NCBI GenBank assembly: GCA_004335635.1
Contig: QAXH01005157.1
Location: 32,234 to 96,233 of the forward strand
Length of the DNA stretch: 64,000 nt
Direction of reading: 5' to 3'
Source of the DNA: Chloromonas sp. AAM2
Lineage: Eukaryota; Chlorophyta; Chlorophyceae; Chlamydomonadales; Chlamydomonadaceae
Below the pieces are notes generated by a model. The model was given only the letters and a program-made list of their open reading frames with translations. It searched no databases and had not been told where the DNA came from. Positions within the stretch are counted from its first letter, which is position 1. Every line of letters starts with the position of its first letter. A program made the position numbers and the translations under genes. Of this stretch, positions 37,201 to 47,477 are shown piece by piece.

Positions 37201-37495
37201 CTCTCTCTGCCTGCTTCCGTTGCTGCTCTGCCTTGCGTTGTATGTACTGATTCAGCTTTGCTGGCCAGCCTTGGGTCATTCTCGCCCACGCTTGCTCCAC
37301 CCACGTGCTAGGTGTGGGTGCTTGATGACTAAGTGTTGCTTGTTGCCATTCTCGCTGCTGAAGGTTGTTCCCATGTCTGCTGCTTGCCACTGTACAATGT
37401 TGAGCTTGGCTGAGATACGGCTGGGATGCCAGTGCAACATTCCAGGCACACAGCAACAACCCTAAGTGAAGCGCACGGCAGCCATACTGACGCAT
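31283..37495 (-). CDS. Secreted SGNH/GDSL-type hydrolase
   Basis: Exons, from high to low: 37020-37495, 36622-36792, 35918-36049, 35531-35567, 35100-35257, 34363-34459, 33500-33599, 33005-33069, 32579-32687, 31970-32175, 31283-31669. They join to 645 residues. Residues 1-24 form a signal peptide with core LHLGLLLCAWNVALA, so the protein enters the secretory pathway. SGNH blocks are in order: GVVGGSISAGAG at 199-210 with nucleophile Ser204; NGAVPGT at 251-257; VEYALND at 279-285 with Asn284; and DIVHPNGETGH from 386, with catalytic Asp386 and His389. A C-terminal region of about 200 residues (KWGFVANETGA, LRSYEGMGQAEVKC) is the extension commonly seen in algal members of this group and may bind carbohydrate. 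It probably removes acyl or acetyl groups from wall or extracellular glycans; the substrate is not visible. Residues 25-150 are a Gln/Arg-rich stretch of unknown role. Intron 5 carries a 20-bp minisatellite. Confidence 0.9.
33406..33482 (+). repeat. Retroelement-like 3' end with CAA-rich tail, copy 1
   Basis: CCCAGGACTGAAGACATGTA is followed directly by an ACAACAACG/CAGCAG microsatellite. The junction resembles 36541-36605 and 62924-62995, which suggests a family of short elements that end in a simple-sequence tail. Confidence 0.45.
34490..34709. repeat. 20-bp minisatellite, 11 copies, in an SGNH intron
   Basis: Units of the form CATCACTCTTCATTGGCGTT repeat eleven times with a G/T change (TGCATC or TTCATC) at one site. 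The array sits in the intron between exons 34363-34459 and 35100-35257. Open frames across it are artefacts. Confidence 0.95.
36541..36605 (+). repeat. Retroelement-like 3' end with CAA tail, copy 2
   Basis: AGCAGTCCTCCCGGGATTGA is followed by AAGCCATGTAACAACAACAA and ends just before exon 36622-36792. It is very similar to the copy at 62924-62995. Confidence 0.5.
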
Positions 37496-38636
37496 GGCCT
37501 GCCTGTGACAGCGCCCAGGGCCTGTGCGTTAGTCCAACGCTTACGGGCTAGAGATTGCTGTGTATCCGGGCAGATCTGGCCGCAAAATTTTGAATGGTCA
37601 GCTTCCGGTAGCACAGTTTGGATAAAACAAGCAGCGAAGCTACTAGGTAGGCACTGGACGATATTAATTATTGAATGACATATGGTCTGACACGAGCCGA
37701 GCATGCCCCAGCTTTAGCCATCCGGACCAGAAACGTGCGAAACACCGGTTCAGTTTGCCGCCTGGGCGCATTTAAGGACACATGTAGACTGTCTATGGTA
37801 GTGGCAATGATTCACAGGTTGTTTACCGCGGCCGATGTCCGTTGCATGCTCGCAACATTTGTTGATTGGGTTGCAGCCAGGGGCCTTGCGCGGACAAGCC
37901 CCTCTGTAAGCAGTTAGAGACCGTTGGTCAGAGGCTGAGCATGTTGCTCTGTCTGTGCTTTAGATGCAGCATTCAGCGCAGCCAAACACATGCACACACA
38001 GGTACGCAGACGTACTGTGATGCTGATCTACAACTGTTGCCTGTTGCACTCATTGGTTTTGCCTTTGTTACAAACGGGGAGGCCGAGATGAGACTCTTTT
38101 AAATTCTGTAACCGAAACAGATAAATACAGATAAATACACATTCAGAGCAGCGTGGGAAGTCGTGTTGTTGATCTGCTTCAATGGCCAACTCAGCGCGTC
38201 ATTTATGGTCATGGTCAGTCAATGTCTCTTTCTGCTACAATCAAACTGCAACGTAGTTCATCCTGCGTGCTGTACTGTTTTGTAGTCTCGCCCAGTTGCA
38301 ATCTACCAATGCTATAGCTTGCCCATAATATGGCCCATAGTATGGCTTGAAAACCTATGTTCTACTTGCTACTCCGTTCCCATCAAGTCTTAGTTTATGG
38401 CTCACGGTCTATGTGTGCAGACAGTCTGTCCAATTCCTGCTGCTCAAGTCCGTGTTGAGTATCGCTCAGTGATCAATGGAATTAACACACTATACCCATT
38501 CTTGCTTTGTCCCAGCGTGCCCTGCCTATGCCTGCCTGCCCTCTCCTGCATCAGTTACATTGGCCATCCACTGCTGCCTAGATCAAACGTGTGCATTTAT
38601 CCCGGCAGACCTCCTCCCACTGCTTATTGCCATGTG
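37496..38636. other. Intergenic region between the SGNH gene and gene D
   Basis: About 1.1 kb with no gene seen. It should hold the SGNH promoter (the start codon is at 37495) and the 3' end of gene D. Confidence 0.5.
38555..38559 (-). terminator. Candidate TGTAA poly(A) signal of gene D
   Basis: TGTAA on the - strand lies 78 bp after the gene D stop codon, a typical distance. Confidence 0.4.
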
Positions 38637-41600
38637 CTAGCTGGAACCCCATGGCACCGCATGCTGCAAAAAACCATTTGCACGCCCCCCGTTTTGGATT
38701 GCGCCACCACTGGGCAGCTTGCCATTACGAGATTGGCCAACAAAGGCCTGCGATTCCAACATTGTTAGCGCAAAGGAGGACTGCAAAGCCGTGGGATGAC
38801 GTTGCAGCTGCTGTGCCAAAGGCGGTGCCTTTAAGAGCCAGCCGCCCATGTCACCGAGCGTGGCCAAGCCCGTACCATGGGCCCGTTTGTCCTTGGGCAA
38901 GCCAGCAAGGCCAGGCAAGCTGGGCAGTACAAAATCAGACTTCTGGGACGGGTTTGGCTGTTGCGCCTGCTGGTGCCATTGCGACCGTTCATTCTGCATC
39001 AGCAGCGCCTGCATCAGACTGCCGGGTTCAGGTTCTGTGGCTGTTGGCTGCTGTAAAGCGCCCGGCATCGCACCGTTGGCAGCTGACTCCCCTTGCACCC
39101 ACGGTTTCTTTACGCTATCACCGACTTTGTTCCTCCCCTCCGGCGAAATGCCGGACAGGGCATTGTGCGAGCCGTCATGCTGCGCATCCTTGGATAACGA
39201 AGGCAATGTGTGAGGCTGCTGGCTGTGTGTGGCAGGTTCAGCTGGTACTGCTGCACCAGGTTTGGTCTGCAAGGGCGTTGGCGCTGTGGCTGCAGTGCGT
39301 GAGAGCCGCACCAACTGCTCTCGCAGCCGCGCGAGTTCAGTTTGTAAAGCCATGACGTCGGCTCGGTGTTGTTGCGTCATTCTCTTGCTGCCAGGTCCAT
39401 GGCTGGCTGCAAGCTCAGCTCGCAGCGTCTGGATCTCAACTGCTTGCGACTCATACTTGCGTTCATGAGCCTGCAGACATGCCGAGGCGAAGGAAAAGTG
39501 GGATGCGACAGACAACATGGATGGCAGACAGTGACAAGGAAGGACAACAAGGTTTGCACGACAACAAGGTTTGAAGCATCACTCTACCAATTGCCTTTTG
39601 CTTGGTGTGAGACATTCTGTTTTGATGACGACACTACAATTCACTGGCCATTCCGCATGGCGGTGCACGGATACTCACGCTAATTTTGGTTGTGAGACTC
39701 TTCAGTTCCGCTGCGTGCGCCGCGGCCGCCTCAGTCGAGGCACGACTTGCGCGCACGAGACGCTGCTTCAGATGCGCCACATCGCCCTCCACCCAGGTGC
39801 GGGTTAGGCGCTCATCTGGTGCCTGGAAACAATGAGATGCGATGAGATGTGATGGGGTGAGATGATGAGATGAGATGAGATGAGAAAAGATGCTGGACGT
39901 TGGCTTGTCACAAACAGTGATTGATTTGTTACATCAGGAAAGCCGTCAAAGGACACGGGACGGGATGTCACATACAGTGCACGAGTGCCGCATCAAAGTC
40001 CTCTGGTGGAGTGCGAACATCCCCTTCGGGGACTTCTAAAGCAGGGTATGTCGGGCAAGAAGCCAGCCGTTGCCGCGGGGAGCTGTCAAGCTACCAGCCG
40101 TAGCACTTCATTTTTGGCATTTTCACCTGTTTGAAGTCGTTTACGTGGCCTTCCTTGAGGTTCCTGTCCAGCACACTCTCCGCCCTGTTGCGAGCCACGG
40201 GACGAACAGCCGACGGATCAAAGCCAGCCACACTGCTCGGGTCATCAGCACCACCCGGGCGGTAGCTTGCAGCCCGTGTCCTGCCAACACTAATCTGGCT
40301 GGCAGTGCGTTCCCTGTTCTTGTTGTTTACAGGCAGCTGTGGCAATGTGAAGACTCCATTTTCCGTAGACAGCTGTGAATCTCGCCGGGTGTTGTCCACC
40401 TGTGCAACAGTTAATTGAATTTGAATTGCTCCTGCACACGTGCAGCTGGCTAGGTCAGGCTTTGAGCAGGTGGAGATGTTGCTGTGGTGCTCCTGCGAGT
40501 CTCTGTCAGATTGTGGCTTGGTTTTGCTGCTGGGCAATACATGCAACATGCATGCATTATCTGAGTGGCCTGTCTCTTGCCCACTCACCTGCATTGCCTT
40601 CAGCAGATGCCAATCACGAGGTAGGTGTCTGAGCAGCATGAGCACACGATACACCACAGTGCTGGTCAGTACATGTAGGAAAGTACACCACGGTCCACAT
40701 GCACCGAGGAAGAATGCTAGCAAGCCAGGCAAGAGGAGTCAGGACTCAACGCTTTCAACGAGGGACAGACGGATAGGAATGCTAGGAGTTAGCTCGCCAG
40801 GACCACATGCGTAGTTTGTTGCTAAAGATCAACAGACCCTACCCGATCCACATCAGCGTAGACTAGCGTCTATGAACAGTGCGTCGACCGCAGCTACCGC
40901 ACCTTACGACTGTCAGCCAGTCAGCCGGCAAGCCCAAGGCCTGCAAGGCAAGGCAAACAGGTAGTCTTGTCGGCCATTGTGGGCTGATACCATCCAGTGA
41001 AATGAGATCATTCAACCAAACCGGCAAACATGACTCGGAGAGTACCGTTGGATTCAGAATGCGCAGGGACCCATGTTCGCTTACCTTCTGCCAGCCCTCA
41101 GGCAAGCGATCCACCAAAGTTTTGCCGGCGGAGGTCTCGCTTGTGAGGCGGCTTCTGCCGTTGCCCTCGGTGTTACCAACGGTCGTTACAACTTTGGACA
41201 CGCGCACGGCGGGCAGAAGCTCCACTTGCGTTTGCTTATCGCTGCCGTACACGTTGGGCTTGGGTTTTGCCATGGCTCGCTCGAGCCAATCTGATGGCAG
41301 CGTGCGGACGATGTCAAGCCAGCCGTGCGGCTGTAAGCCCAGCGTATGCACCCAGTGATCGGGCAGCTGCATTAGGGCCGCCAACCAGCCAGTGGGGAGC
41401 GATGAGACAGCCTGTACAAGCGCAGCGAGCAAGGCAATGCTCGGAAATGCACGCTGGTAAGGGTCACCTGTATGCCAACTTTGCAGCAGTATCATGACAC
41501 GCTGACGGTTACGCAGCCAACAGTTATCTCTCTAGTCTAAGCAACATGTATGGGTGCCTCACCTCTGGCCAGTGCTTGGAGGCTAGCGCTGCCTCCTTCT

Positions 41601-44600
41601 TACACAACTCTATGGAATCCAGCCAATCCTGTGGCAGGCCAGGACTTGACTGTGGGCCCACCACAACAGGCACCAGGCCTGGTTGGTCGGTGTTCGTTGC
41701 CACATCCACAGGCTGCCTGGACACCTTGTTGCTGTCTGGCCGACCTTTAGCGTTCTCGCTGCTCTGGAGCAGTACTGGGGTGTTGGGTTGGCGGGGTGTT
41801 GTGGTGATGTTGACGTGCAAGTCAGGGCTGGCCGTAGTGGCTGGGTCCATCAGTGTCAGTGTGCCTGGGAGGACTGGCCGGTTTTGTTTACCTGCACAAT
41901 GCAACAAGTGATCGGGGAGTAAGCTGAGCCTGTGGGGATAGGATGCAGAGCCCCATTCAGGGTTACTTATTGCCTCGCATCGTTGAAGCCATTCAAATAG
42001 AGAACCAGTCTTTCGCTATCAAACTTGAGTGCATGAACATGGCATTTAGGTTACGCCCATTCCGCATGAAGCAGGGAACATGCAGAAGGGAAGAAGGGAA
42101 GAAGAAGGGAAGGTAAGAAGGGTTGATTATTTACACCAAGCGCCACAATACAACACACGGCGTCTAGGCCGTAAAAGCACTTACCTTCACAACAGTACCT
42201 TCCTGTGTGCATGGCCATTGAACTTGACATGACCAGGCGTTGACCACTGCCATGCCTTCCGACTCACCCGCCCTGTCTCTTGCCAGCACGGCTTCATCCA
42301 CAGTTGACCTGAGCGCCGTGAGGCTCAGCTTCAGCTTCGTTAGCGCGGCCATGGTTGCGTGTGTGTCCGGCGCCTCTGTGTCCAGAAAGGAGGTTGGGGA
42401 GGTCGCCATCGCGTCAGGCAGGGAAAGCATTGAGGACAGGCCCATTAATACCTGCTCTGCCACATCGCTGGCCTGCTCTGACGACAGCAATGCAGCTGCT
42501 GGAGCAGCAGCTGCTGAAGTGTCGGCTGCTGGAGCACTGGCTGCAGATGTGCCAGGTGCTGCAGCTTTGCCTGCTGAAGCGCCAGCTGCCGGAGAAGCAG
42601 CTGCTGAAGCGTTGGCCGCTGAAGCGCAGGCTGCTGAAGCGCGGGCTGCTGAAGCGCCATCTGCAGCGTCTCGTGTAGGGTGCAAGGCGGCGGACTGTTC
42701 TGACTGGGATGCACTGTTGTCATTGCTTGTTGAATGCGTTGTGCCTGCAAGCTTGTGGGCGCTAATTTGCAACTGCTGCCATTCCTGCAAAAGAGCGACA
42801 CACTTTAAATGGGCGTTTGATGTGAGCGTTGTCTCCCCTTGTTTGATGTGAGCGTTATGTCACCTCGTACTAGCTGTACTCGCTGGCGTGAATCTCTGCC
42901 TCTTTCGGCCTACTTCGGCCTGTTTACATAGCCATGATTTTGGTGGTCGTTGGACGTGGTCGCTGGAGCGTTCGGGCATGTTGGCAACAAGTTTGGCGGG
43001 GCGAGGGGAGGCTACAGTTGTACTATCATGTCAGGGGCATCTCAATGGTCTCATTTTGACATGGCAAGAAACAACTGTCCTTCTGGAGATATCGATCCGA
43101 GTGGTATTAAGCCCACTTCACATCGGGTTTGTGATTGGCTTTGGCACATTAGCCCTTGTAAAAGACATGATGCAGGCAGACGTGACAGGGCTGACAGGGG
43201 TGTTTGTACTTCGGACTGTACGGCATAAGCGGGGGTCCGTCATAGTGCAGGCACAGCGATATATGCCATTTGGTTTCGGCTTTCCAACAAACGTCCATTA
43301 CCTGGAGCAGCGCTTGAATGAGGGCCTTGAACTCGTGCATCTGATTTCGAGGTGCTCCTTCTTGCGCTGCTTGGTACTGGCTCGCCATGTCCGCCAAGAC
43401 GTCGCTGCTGGGCGATGTGCCATCGTCAGGCGACTGCAGGGGGCCAGAGCAAAGGGCACTCGCGTAATGAATAATAAGCCTTGTATTCTATTTGGGTCAT
43501 CGTCCTTGCATTGCTGCCGCACCCAACGCCATTCTCGCTGGAACCGGAACAAGCTCGTCGGAAATAGAACAAGGTCGCTGCAATCGGAACCATGATGCGC
43601 ACCTGTTGAGCGGTAACTTTCTTGTGTAGGTGCAGCATCGACTCAACGCCCTTGACAGCGGTCCACTTGCGCCTGCACGAGGTGAGCGACACTATCAGCG
43701 TAGGTTGCACCAGGGCAGGGCCAGACCAGGCTGGGGTTGCAGCAGCTGCGTCGGCTTGCATGGTAGACGAAGTTGCGGCTGTGTTGGCGTGATGTTCAGC
43801 CTCAACGTGATCAGTGTTTGGATTGGCTTGCAAGCGCCAAGCAGCTGTCACGAGCGCCCCCACCGCACCTTATAAGCTCCAGACGGCGGCGATCCCTCAA
43901 CTCTGCAACATAGACAAGCGCAAGGAGGACACAATGAGTCAGGCATGACCTGAGTTGACTAGGCGATCTATCTATAAAGGCTAGCTTGCGGAGCCGTGAG
44001 TTAACAGACCCTGGCTTGAACGCCATCCGTACGGCAATGAGGAAGGCCAGGCCATGCTGACACTCAAAAGCGATTCTAGCATCGAGCCACTCCAACCGCA
44101 AGCAAACGCATTGCTGTTGTTGCCATTGTCAACCCTAAGAAGAGCCAAGGTATGGGCAGACACTGCCTAGTCGCCTTCAGAGCCTCAAAACTTGAGTACC
44201 ATAGCTGTGGAGGTGATTTGCAAGTGTCCCAACAGTCTGTGTAACCCGCCGCATGCGCATGTCTTGCCTACCCCTGAAGTATGGATCGAGTGGGTGCTCA
44301 TCAAGCACCACTCCGAACAAGGTGCTGATGTAGCGTGTCTTGGGCGGGCTGCCCTGCTCTTCGGCCACCCAGGCAGGGGGCAAAGGGCAGCATAGCTTCA
44401 GCTCGGCAACCTCCTGCATGCACAGTGCATTGGACATGGAGATCATGCATGCACAGTGCATTGGACACGGGAATCATGCATGCAAAGTGCATTTATGGGA
44501 TGGGGGCATTGCAGAACACCACACTGGCAAGGGGATGCTAGCGGGCAGCGGATGCAGACAGACTTAGATGTAAACGTCAGTAAGGCATGATTGCATGAGC

Positions 44601-44811
44601 TCATGGTGTATGCCCCAGTTGCACCGTGAATGATTCCTGGGAGTATCGCTGGAACCGGTGTTGTGAGTGTGCGTTGTGGGGAGCAAGTGCCAGAACGCGC
44701 TGGGCGGTTTTCCATGGGCGTTGCCGTCCACCAATTCAAAAAACGTTCCCGAAGGTTGATTGGTGAATTTATCCTGATGCCGTGACATGCCCAGAAATAT
44801 AACAGGTGTAA

Positions 44812-44849
<38 letters not shown>

Positions 44850-44871
44850 AGAAGTATAGAAATATAACAGG

Positions 44872-44908
<37 letters not shown>

Positions 44909-47040
44909 AGAAGTATAGAAATATAACAGGCTAAGGTGTAGCATGCACTTCACAAGGCCTCACAGGGTCTATCTCCAACACGTGCTGTGCTGGTACCACT
45001 GCTGTGGCATGGCACTAGGTCATGCTTGAACGTGAACGCACCTGGATGTACACGTCTTCATTAGGCAGGATTTCCAGGTACACACATTCCTTGAGCACCA
45101 CCTTGTAGTCCGGCCTCGCCTTTTGCCTGTTGGCAAGCAGCTGCCGGTAACCACCCTGAGCGGTGCAGACAGACAACCAGATAAATGAATGGCATATGCG
45201 CATTAACAATCGCAACCATGCAAGGTTCTTATCGCAAAATGGCAGCTGCCAATATGCTGTGCTGCTCTTCTGAATCCCGGTGATTGGTAAGAGCTCTTAT
45301 GCTGCGAGGTATGGCTTTTCCCTGCCGGCCTTCAGCGGCAGCCTGTGTGACCACATCAGCAGTCACTTCATGAAACTCAAATGCGATCATTGCCCTTGTC
45401 ACCTTGTCCATGAACACAGCACCACGGTAAAACCTGCAGGCAGACCAAACGCACTTTGCAGCTCAGGACTGTGTACTGCCCTGCGGTCTCACCTACTGCT
45501 CTTGATCAAACCACCCGTGGTCAGCCATGCCACCCACTCGCTTCCATGCATTTGCCGGAGTTTGCATACAGTATCACAAGATCGCCCAACGTGTATTGTT
45601 GACAGCAGACTCAAGGAAAGACACGCAAGGTTGTCCAATGGGTTCAGACCACCACCTTGCGTTAAGACCATCCCCATGCTCATCCCCATGTTTGCGTGAG
45701 AGATAATACGCTCCACTCAAACAAACGCATCAGAACTGGGAGTCACACAGGAGTTGGCGGCGACACAGGAGTTGTCACACAGGAGTTGCGTTGGATGTAA
45801 GCGGATCAATCCTCTGATGTGATAAAGCAACCGAAGTGTGCCCCACGCAGTGTGTACCCATAGCCAGGCCGCTGTGAGAAGCAGACCTTGACATCAGCTT
45901 GACAGTGCCCAGTACGCCCGGTGCACAGTCCCAAGCAATTGCACTCACTCAATCTTGGGGTGCTCCAACTGGGCTGTCACGCCATTGCTTGATGACGGTC
46001 GACGATCCACGTACACCCTGCATTGCCATGGCCGGCATTCAAAACAAGTCGATGGACCCCCAGGCCTGACCACACGCCCAGCACATTTTGCGGTGCCCTA
46101 CCGTGTGACATGAGCACCAGTCTGGACAACATGGTTGTGCAACGTTCTGAGATTTGCATGTAGAGAAGCGGCATAGCGCAAAGCCATCCTGTGACTCTCA
46201 CTTCTGGGACCCCGCTTCATGAATTGCGGTGTGGTGAAAGAAACTGATCAGCCGCAACATGTTTGAGCACCATATCTCTCATTGACATGCTAATCACACT
46301 GGCACGGAGCTGGTCTCATCAGACACACGCACCATCGATTCTTCTCGGGCTCCCAGATTGCCCCCCAATCTTTTGGCAGGGAGTCAGGCTTGAGCATGTC
46401 ATCAACCAGTCGCCACATCTTGGCGTCTCCCTGTGGCATGCAAGAGGAAAGCCCTGCATGGTTTTTGCCTGGTGGCTTAGGACTGTTGGTTAGTGCTATT
46501 GCTGTCTCTGGTGGCATTTGCAAGCTTACCAAGCACCTGCCAACTGCTACAACACCAGACACGCAATCAGTAAACCGGTTCATGTACTGTACACGCGCAG
46601 TACAATTTTGATGGTGGACTGGGCGTCGCCTGGCCTGGTCTATCCAACATATGCCTACATGTGTCCGTATCAGACAGAAGCCTGCTGGACTCAGAAAACT
46701 TGTGACATGCAGTCAAGCAGCTTCCTGCCGGTGCCGGTGGCAGCGCTGCATCCACGTTCTATCGGTACCGTGTAGCAGTGCCGCGGTTTCAAGAAGCTGG
46801 CCATCGGTATGCATGCGATACGTGTCTTGCGGGCACCGCGCATTGACTCAAGTCACCCTCAACGGATGCTCAAGGATCCGCAAACGAGATTAAGCTGAGC
46901 TGAGGAGACTGTGCCACAACAGGTCAACCCACCGATTGCACGCCTAGTTGCCTGGCTGCTGCAAGCTGCTGTGGGGTTCTTGTTGCCGAAAGGACGCCAT
47001 CCTGCCGGTTACTCTGATCGCTCGCCATCTGCTCGCCCAT
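38637..47040 (-). CDS. Gene D: large coiled-coil protein with WW-like segment and Leu-Pro-x-x-Trp repeats
   Basis: Exons, from high to low: 46933-47040, 46769-46825, 46333-46430, 46102-46188, 45949-46017, 45493-45609, 45403-45433, 45042-45155, 44272-44413, 43869-43902, 43603-43672, 43302-43433, 42199-42784, 41563-41891, 40903-41501, 40589-40661, 40127-40399, 39679-39822, 38637-39470. They join to about 1298 residues, all in phase. I do not recognise the whole protein. Residues 237-280 (PLPPAW, then DEHPLDPYFRELRDRRR) look like a WW domain of the type found in basal-body protein CEP164, but the second Trp is absent. Then come an Ala-rich spacer at about 370-440, nine Leu-Pro-x-x-Trp motifs between about 640 and 880 (LPQDWLDSI, LPTGWLAAL, LPSDWLERA, LPADWLTVV), and coiled-coil segments at about 974-1075. 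Weak points are the junction 45403/45155, where the frame could instead run to a stop at 45229 and end an upstream gene, and the start of exon 2 (46825 or 46846). A ciliary role is inference from the WW-like segment and the head-to-head STPGR gene. Confidence 0.6.
39838..39886. repeat. GATGA-type microsatellite in a gene D intron
   Basis: Imperfect repeats of GAGAT and GATGA fill about 50 bp immediately upstream of the splice acceptor of exon 39679-39822. Confidence 0.8.
42495..42665. repeat. 15-bp coding minisatellite giving the Ala-rich spacer of gene D
   Basis: On the + strand the unit GCTGCTGAAGCG plus three variable bases repeats about eleven times inside exon 42199-42784. On the coding strand it gives five-residue units rich in Ala and Ser. 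Copy number is likely to vary between strains. Confidence 0.8.
43071..43140 (-). repeat. Dispersed repeat R2, inverted copy (intron of gene D)
   Basis: The reverse complement contains GAAGTGGGCTTAATACCACT and ATATCTCCAGAAGGACAG. It matches 63285-63352 closely and 59580-59655 less closely. Confidence 0.65.
44416..44483. repeat. Short tandem repeat of about 31 bp next to a gene D exon
   Basis: GCATGCACAGTGCATTGGAC occurs twice, followed by a third partial unit, GCATGCAAAGTGCATT. It lies just upstream of the acceptor of exon 44272-44413. Confidence 0.75.
44817..44935. repeat. Duplicated TA microsatellite with 30-bp spacer in a gene D intron
   Basis: Two blocks, each made of about 29 bp of TA repeats plus GTATAGAAGTATAGAAATAT and AACAGGCTAA, stand in tandem. 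This is a recent duplication of about 59 bp. Confidence 0.9.
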
Positions 47041-47477
47041 ATTCACTATAATGCAATTTGAGTTGCGCAAAATTTGTGGTTTTGCCTGGTGTTGGGTATG
47101 GAAGGGAGGGGGAAGGGAATTGCGACCCGAAGTTGAACAGCTGGAAGTCGAAAAATTGAAGGAAGGTAGAGCAGCTGAACCAGGAGCCGCTGCTCCAGCA
47201 CGCGTGCCTGAACCACTGTGCCCAGACAGCCCTGCTCTGTTGCCGGCCAAATCGTCCTGAGATGGCCTGCCCGGGTTGACTCGTTGACCGAGAATCACTT
47301 TTTCGGGTCAAGTACGGCTCGAAGCCGTTTTCGGTACGTCAGGTTGTTGCAACTCGCGCGTGAATACTCGCAATCAAGCACAATTTTAATTGGCGCAATG
47401 TTGTTGTTCGCAGATTAGAAGCAAATCATCGCAGACACCGCTGGCCCCAGTGCTGGCTCGCACTAGGCGTTCCTAGC
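47041..47477. promoter_or_regulatory. Head-to-head promoter region of gene D and the STPGR gene
   Basis: The two proposed start codons point away from each other across 437 bp. An open frame at 47051-47260 is not supported as coding. No TATA box is obvious. A shared promoter would fit co-expressed ciliary genes, which is inference. Confidence 0.5.

Noticed and set aside
43975..44170. Open frame with MAFKPGSVNSRLRKL on the - strand
   Set aside because: The WW-like exon joins the next exon in phase across it, so it is intronic.
45229..45402. Continuation of gene D exon 7 to a stop, giving a separate upstream gene
   Set aside because: The downstream exon at 45042-45155 has a clean acceptor and no start codon, and a GTGACA donor at 45402 joins both in phase. 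The two-gene reading remains possible.
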